Part shown: piece by piece, positions 33,301 to 39,384 of the stretch | Numbering within the stretch: the first letter of the stretch is position 1 | How the letters are laid out: the number at the start of each line of letters is the position of its first letter | Source of the DNA: Saccoglossus kowalevskii | Taxonomy: Eukaryota > Hemichordata > Enteropneusta > Harrimaniidae | DNA: 39,384 nucleotides | Direction of reading: 5' to 3' | NCBI RefSeq assembly: GCF_000003605.2 | Contig: NW_003150760.1 | Span: 188,270 to 227,653 of the forward strand | Translations under genes and position numbers: made by a program | Notes under the pieces: generated by a model | The model's database searches: none | What the model was told of the DNA's origin: nothing | Seen by the model: the letters and a program-made list of their open reading frames with translations, nothing else

Positions 33301-34770
33301 CGTGGGGTTGCCATCGTCTCTCATTTAAATACGTTTGTTCCTCAACGAGGACTGAAAAGTGATTTCCATTTACTTCGTCTGTTATAAATCAACTGTGTTA
33401 GCTTCTTTCGAACTTTCTATTGTCATCGGGACTATGTCTACCACACTCGGCGGTGTAGTTCGTATCGATCTTCTTGTATGGAACGCACCCGAACCCGGAA
33501 ATCGACGGCAAATCGGGATGGTCTCGTCACGTAATTTCTTACCTTGTTCTTGACCGCAGTACGCTTGGCTATGAACTTGGGAATGGGAATAGTGCATCGT
33601 TAGTAAAACTATATTGATTGAGGTGAAAAAAACATGGTGTCCGTAATGCCTGTTCGACTACATCGCTCGTGTTTCTCTTTCCGTCTTAGAGTTCTCAGTT
33701 TTCTTTGATTTTTTTTTATTTCAATTAAACAGCGATTTGGCTGTGACCATGCATTTAGTCATTGTCGACTGTTTTTTCTCGAATTGGTTGATTGTCATAG
33801 CAACATACGCTAAGTACAATTAAACGACTAGTCCGGAGTTGAACAATAGTCATTTCTAACATGATTATTTAATTTAGTTCAATTCTTTCGGTTAAAAATT
33901 GAGTTTCCAAAATGAATAAATAATACGTACCGTCATGTATACTTCAAGTTTTCATTAAAGCAAAGTCAAAGTCTTTGAAATTGCTTTTCTGTCTGTTCGC
34001 CAATTCATTGCTCCAAAACACACCTTTAAAACTCTTATTTTCCCAGCATCGAGATGGCTCTGTCAACTCTACTTTTTGTTATACGGTGTTGTTAATTATA
34101 ATGGTGAAGTATGTAGTGAACAAAATGAATGTGCCAACCGGGACGTACGCTTGCCAGGTATTTTCTCCGGGACATTTGAATTCTTTGTAGTTTGCTGGGG
34201 AGTTATCTTCCAGTGTCTCTATCATTATTCTCTTTTATTCCGCTCCAGAAACTTCTAAAGAGCGACAGCAATACAGGTCGCCCGTGTCAAATTCAAATTC
34301 GATAATAAGATTATCCGATCCCGTTTACTGTGATATATTACCTGAAACTGGCATATCTTAGCGTCATGCATATATTATAAACCATTTCTGCGTGTTTCGC
34401 AGTTAAGGTGCCCGGATAAGCGGAAAACCATTCATTAATGTATTATATATTAACTAAGTCACATAATAAATTTAAAATATGTGTAAAAATTTGTATATGT
34501 AAATCACAAAACTGTTCATGTTTTCGCGTTTGTTTCCCAACTTCCACCCTTTCGATAATGGTATGATCCGGTTAATAAAAAAAACTTATACAGTTGAATG
34601 GTTAGCTGGTTTGCGCACTGCTTAATACATTATGCCGCCTGGTGATTCTGCTGCAAAATTGTAGATTTCACTGAACAAATTGTTTCAAATATAATACACT
34701 AGATATGACGAATACCTATCAGTCAATGTCCAAGTCATATGTAATATATTTACACAATGTTTTGTTTTTG
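33301..34770. other. Intergenic, no gene recognised
   Basis: Short ORFs at 33359-33597 and 33975-34258 have no recognised motif. The last part should contain the upstream region of copy E. Confidence 0.4.
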
Positions 34771-34860
34771 TAATAATATCATAACTGTCATCATTAATAT
34801 GATATTAATTATAGATTTTCCGACAAGAATAGATTATAGCAATTATAGCAAGTAAATTTA
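34771..34860 (+). promoter_or_regulatory. 5' block of copy E
   Basis: TAATAATATCATAACTGTCA and the following ATTATAG/ATTTTC acceptor (ending 34814) match the block before copy C. Probably the 3' end of a 5' UTR intron plus UTR. Confidence 0.45.
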
Positions 34861-36712
34861 ATGGCTTCAGAGCGTTCAGAGAGTTTATGCATTTATCCAG
34901 ATAAGTAAGTATCACAAGGCTTTTAGAACTTTCATGAACTATGGTATGAAAGGAAGAGAGCTTCGTTACAAGGAAGATGCTAAAAAAACAATAGACAAGT
35001 TACAACTTGCATCATACAACGAAATATATATTCTTTCTATTGGAGCTAGCAATGGTATGTTTCCACACTCATGCAATATATAATATAACGTCAATACAAT
35101 GATAGGTCCTATACATGATTCACATTAACAACAACAAAAAAACAGACGACCTTGTCACCATTTTCATACATGTAATGTATTTACATATCTTGTTCATATC
35201 GAAGATATTTTAAGAAAGTTAGTCAATGTAAATTAGTTAGTATTTTGTGGGGAGTGATAGTTAGTTCGCCTGTCTGCAGTGGTGAGGCGATTGCCATGAC
35301 CTTGAGTCGGAATCATGTATCCACAAATTCCGTGAGGTTAACGCTCACGCACACGTGTACTGTGTATTCATTTGAAAATCGGGGTATGGTCTCTCTTTCC
35401 ATTATGTATTTCGTGCAAAATAGTTTACAGGACTCACTGAATGCCTTTTAAAATATGAAGAGAGCGAGTTTTTTTATTCTAGTCGGGCTCTTCCGGGATG
35501 TAAAGACTACCCTCGATATAAGCGGCCGTTACATTTGCTATAGGGTCGAATTGTATATTCCAGAAGAGTTGTGCAATGACGTAAATGTATTTTGACCTCT
35601 AGGTGATGCCGATCAACACTTCATTAATGCATTGGTGGACAAATATACTGCAATACATTATACCGTGGTAGAACCAGCAACTGGTCCATTAGACGATTTC
35701 AAGAGGCTAATCGAATCCAATCAAGAAAGGTGGAGTGGAGTAAAATTTAGTTTCCATGTACAAGGGATAAATGAGTATCTTGAAGGAGGTGGTACATCTG
35801 ATAAATATGACGTCATACTTGCCTGTCATTCTGCTTACCATTTCCATGATGTTGTGAATACACTGTGTTGTTTATATGATATGCTTCCACAGAATGGTAT
35901 GCTTTTCATAAGAATTGAGACAGGTTAGTGTAATTCTGAATGTATTTCTACTTTATCGATGTGACAGATGTGCCTAGATACTAACCATTGGCAGAATTAT
36001 AGTATTACAGCAGTTCAACTGTTTGAATAATAATCATTGTAGTATCACAAAATCTATTACTTTTCCGCGGAGATAACGATATTAAGTGGAACATAAATAT
36101 ATAGTTCAGTCACTTCAATGTATAACAAAATACAGATAAATGTGTTATTGGCATTATATACGTTCGTTAATATTGTTTTATTGTTAAATATTTGGGTCGA
36201 TAATTGTTTGCAAAATAAAAAAAATACGCAAACATTATTTGTAATGTATTTGCCAAAATATTTATGAATATTGTTTCATTGACCAAAATAAATGTCAAAG
36301 GATTTTTAATTTTATCATTCACTCATTTTACTTATTCCAATAATTCTTATTGTTCCACATAGATGGCGGATTAGAAGTGTACTTTGAACACAGTGAGCAG
36401 CTAGATATTCCATTGTATTTCATTCCAGGGAAAGAGATCAAACGACTAATACAACTCCATATGCCTGCTACTAAAATCGACGTGATAACCGGCGCCACCA
36501 CTGTTAATGTTACCAGGTGTTTTGACAAAGATTCAATATATGGCAATAACATTTTGGATTTCATGAACCAAATAGTGGATGTTCGGCATTCGCGCCCACC
36601 AGACGAGGTTGAGAAATGTTTGAAATTTTTCAGGGAGCAATGTTGTTACGAAAAAGGCGACGACGTATTATTTGATTATATTGACGAAGATATCATAATT
36701 TGGAAGAAATAA
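34861..36712 (+). pseudogene. HNMT-like methyltransferase, copy E (one 4-bp frameshift)
   Basis: Exons 34861-35054, 35603-35923 and 36363-36712 have good GT..AG borders and phase 1 introns. Exons 2 and 3 are fully open and end EDIIIWKK with TAA. The only lesion is a tandem TAAG (34902-34905 and 34906-34909) in exon 1, which brings TAA at 34906-34908 after 15 codons. An internal ATG at 34934 in the correct frame could still give a 263-aa protein lacking the first helix. The SAM loop reads IGASNGDAD, where B has IGSGKGDVD: the middle Gly is Ser. Exon 2 is almost the same as in copy B up to CHS, while exon 3 is much more like copy D. It could be a recent pseudogene, a polymorphic null allele or an assembly error. 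Confidence 0.82.
35251..35330 (+). repeat. Possible tRNA-derived SINE head in intron 1 of copy E
   Basis: TAGTTAGTTCGC (about 35258) resembles a Pol III A box and GAGTCGGAATC (about 35304) a diverged B box. The spacing of 46 bp fits a tRNA. No clear tail or target duplication, so weak. Confidence 0.3.
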
Positions 36713-37797
36713 CAAATCAACGTTCATATATCGTTCTTAGCAACAAATTGTGAATCTATTAATATCGAAAGCGCTTTAATAGCGCTTTAACATGAGGTCA
36801 ACTTACATTTTCAAGAATTGCGTTGTTGCTATATTCAGGTAACATTGTGATGTATTCTGGTCATTGGGCTTGAGTGCCCTATTATCAATTTGTGCAAGAA
36901 ACAATCACCATATACATATGTACCAGAAGAGACAAAATTGAATTTCCAAGCGAATCAAATATATAGAGTTTGGTGTGGTGTTGCCCAGTTTATTGTGAGT
37001 TTAATATATTTGCAGTTTCGGGCTAGAACACAGCCGAAACAATGCACAAGACAGCAATATATATATATTGGTCTTTTTGTCAAGCTACAATGGCATTTTA
37101 CCCAGTGGTGATAATATGTTATTCTAATGTTATTCTACCATAAATGTCATGTGTGAGTATTAAATGATGATTGATTTGGACTCATCAGTAGATGTGATCT
37201 TATCTGACAACCATGGTTCACTGATAGTGGGTTTGTCTAATATTTTCTGTTGATTCAAAGCTTATAATTATGCAAGAAAGAATGTGATGCGTCATAAAGA
37301 CCGATCAACAAACAAACTGCTTTGTGATTCGTCTGAGTGTTGGGATTAGATAGCCAATCGGGTACAATCTTGTTGGTAGCTTCGTACCGACTCAACATTC
37401 TGCTCCTTTTTTTCATTTCTTCCATTTCCATCCTTGTAAAACATATCACCCCATTCAATTATAAAGAACACTTATCAATACCCGGTTTATTGTACTTTAT
37501 TGAATAATGGACATAGAGGGTGTGTTGTGGAGAATGATCTAAATTTTGGAGGATGCACCTTGTATTGTCAAAATGCCAAGTGGTTATTTACGATCCCGTC
37601 GAATAAACTGTAACTATCACTGGGTTAGAAGGAGTCTGAAGGCTTCACTTGTATCTATACTTAGGGGCACGTTATAGGCGTGGAACCCTATACTTCAGAA
37701 TTGGTAGGTAGTGATGATGGTAGAATGTTACCATATGCTGTCTGTTTAGCGATCACGTTTATGAACTGTAATGTGATTATATGCAGTACAGATGATT
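36713..37797. other. 3' flank of copy E; no further gene recognised
   Basis: The ORF at 36890-37111 (+) has no recognisable domain. No further methyltransferase exon was found to the right of copy E. Confidence 0.4.
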
Positions 37798-37802
37798 GAA
37801 GG

Positions 37803-38287
37803 TGTCTATGAGAAGGAGAATAATCCACTATTATTTCCTAATTATTACTATGATATTCGTTTTCATTATTGATTCAATATTATTCAATTGTGTTTCAGTG
37901 CTTTCTTATATTGTTATTCAATTCAATTGTCTTTAGTACATGTTTAACTCGAAGAGAAGTAGCACAAATAACGATAGCAGACGCCATTTCAAATGCTATT
38001 CATTTATTAGCCAATCATAGCTCATAGCACTATGAACCAATCAGCACCAAGCCCGCTAAAAGTTGTTACGGAGGCTGATCCTACCAAGGCTATAAAGAGC
38101 CTGGATACTTGTTCTAGCGCGCGAGTAAATGTAACCTTTTCCAGTGACAAGTAATAAAAGTAGTTTCTTCATATCGTTTATTTGTTTCCTGTTCCTTTGG
38201 TCGACATTCCCTTGTTTTACGCGCCTTGAACTTTACGCTCGTTAGGATTGGGATAAGTGTGAAACCTTATTCTCAATTCCCCCCACA
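37803..38287. mobile_element. Solo LTR, 485 bp
   Basis: The element begins TGTCTATGAG and ends CCCCACA, flanked by the 5-bp duplication GAAGG (37798-37802 and 38288-38292). Inside, in order, are two CCAATCA boxes (38011 and 38037), a TATAAAG box (38091) and AATAAA (38153), a normal U3-R-U5 layout on the plus strand. No internal retrotransposon sequence or second LTR. Different in sequence from the solo LTR at 28213. Confidence 0.85.
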
Positions 38288-38292
38288 GAAGG

Positions 38293-39384
38293 CGTCATAG
38301 TGCAATCATTTGTCTTGTGAAACTAAATTGTTATCATGGTCGATTTCACAACCACCATTGCAGAATTTCTATGAAATTATGTTTCTGTTTTTTAAAGTGA
38401 TGTTCAGGGTTTCCAAACTATTCATCAATGGCATTGTTCGTGGCTCTATGTGGTGTTTAATAACTTACTGAAGTCAAAATTGCAAATTTACCTTGTAAAA
38501 ATTAGAAGCAAATGAACTCAGATGTCATGAATTGCTGGTTTCAAAATTGACACCTCGCACACTCATTAACGCTTCAATTAGGGAACACAAATTTCGTCTA
38601 GTAATAGCATAGTATTAAAATACGAGAGTTTATTCATAAAATACACTTTTTAATAGGTTTAATAAGCTCTAGTGACGAAGCGATTTTGTGACGTCCAATT
38701 GGTGTAAGGAATGTCATTCAAATTAATTCTTGTTGTTTCGTAATTCCTAATTCAGATTATCTCGAAAATAAAGCAATATTTATATTGAACGACAACAACT
38801 AATGACAACTGCTAATGACGAATTTTACATTTGTTTACATCACTGAAGCGTGGTTCAGTTATAGATCAAGTGTACAGGGTTGTACGCAGCCCAATTTATT
38901 TTTGATTAATATATTCACCCGCGTTCTCCTGACTATTGTGACAAAGGGCTGGATTATTTGAGGGGATTTTTTTTTTAAAGTTTTGTCATAAATTCCATGC
39001 ATAGTTATTATGTGTTGATGAATTCTGATATCCGCCCGTTCGGTACATGCAACATAGTTGTATATATTGGTGGTCGGTATCCAACGTATATATAATAATA
39101 ATATCTTTATCTCGTACTGTGACCATTGGCCTTATGTACAGATACAAATAAATACATAATAAATTAGATTGGAGTGGTCACAGAAATAAGTAAAGAAAAA
39201 GAAATATAAAATCATAATACATAAAATTTGAATAATTAAGTGTTCTCTCCAAGCATAAGTTGTCGTACTTGAAAACTATAAAATATAAATTTTCCAAGAT
39301 TCAATTGTACATATGGGGTTTGATTCTGAAATAATGAAATAAACTTTATCTCTGTAGGTGGGGAGCACAGTCAGCTGCCGCACA
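38293..39384. other. Right end of window, no gene recognised
   Basis: AT-rich sequence. About 39090-39180 (AATAATAATATCTTTATCTC and following) looks like a repeat 3' end, but I cannot name the family or set its limits. Confidence 0.35.

Overview
The window is eukaryotic nuclear DNA from an AT-rich, intron-containing animal genome, dense in old transposon copies. Spliceosomal introns, non-LTR retrotransposons of L1-like, Tx1-like and RTE/endonuclease-RT types, solo LTRs and MITEs all point to a marine invertebrate. My best guess is a hemichordate or a similar invertebrate deuterostome, but the species cannot be read from the sequence. Most open frames here are chance ORFs and are left out.

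The real genes are a tandem, same-strand (+) cluster of histamine N-methyltransferase (HNMT)-like SAM-dependent methyltransferases. Each complete copy has three coding exons (about 190, 321 and 350-359 bp) with both introns in phase 1. Copy A (2673-3208) is a wreck with no exon 2. Copy B (13984-16413) is intact and encodes 289 aa. Copy C (25265-26957) has good exons 1 and 2 but a truncated exon 3. Copy D (27745-29217) has lost exon 1 and the start of exon 2, but keeps an intact exon 3. Copy E (34861-36712) is complete except for a 4-bp duplication in exon 1. C exons 1-2 spliced to D exon 3 give an open 285-aa protein, so the C/D pair may be one mosaic gene.

Between the copies, left to right, lie: a short RT fragment (655-800, -); a decayed L1-like LINE (4690-7459, -); a decayed Tx1-like LINE with ORF1 and ORF2 cut off inside the RT domain (7952-10985, +); a broken, once-spliced pseudogene of an uncharacterised large protein family (18271-21498, -) crossing a probably false assembly gap; MITE-like elements at 15679-15955, 23875-24005 and 26271-26483; solo LTRs with 5-bp target duplications at 28213-28705 and 37803-38287; an RTE-like LINE 3' end (32679-33190, -); and long AAT and TTTA microsatellites.

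All methyltransferase copies keep the SAM-binding loop, except for one change in E. They do not keep the residues by which human HNMT is known to hold histamine, so the family assignment is firm and the substrate is open. I saw no unknown multi-gene system. The most interesting biology is birth, death and exon mixing in this methyltransferase array.
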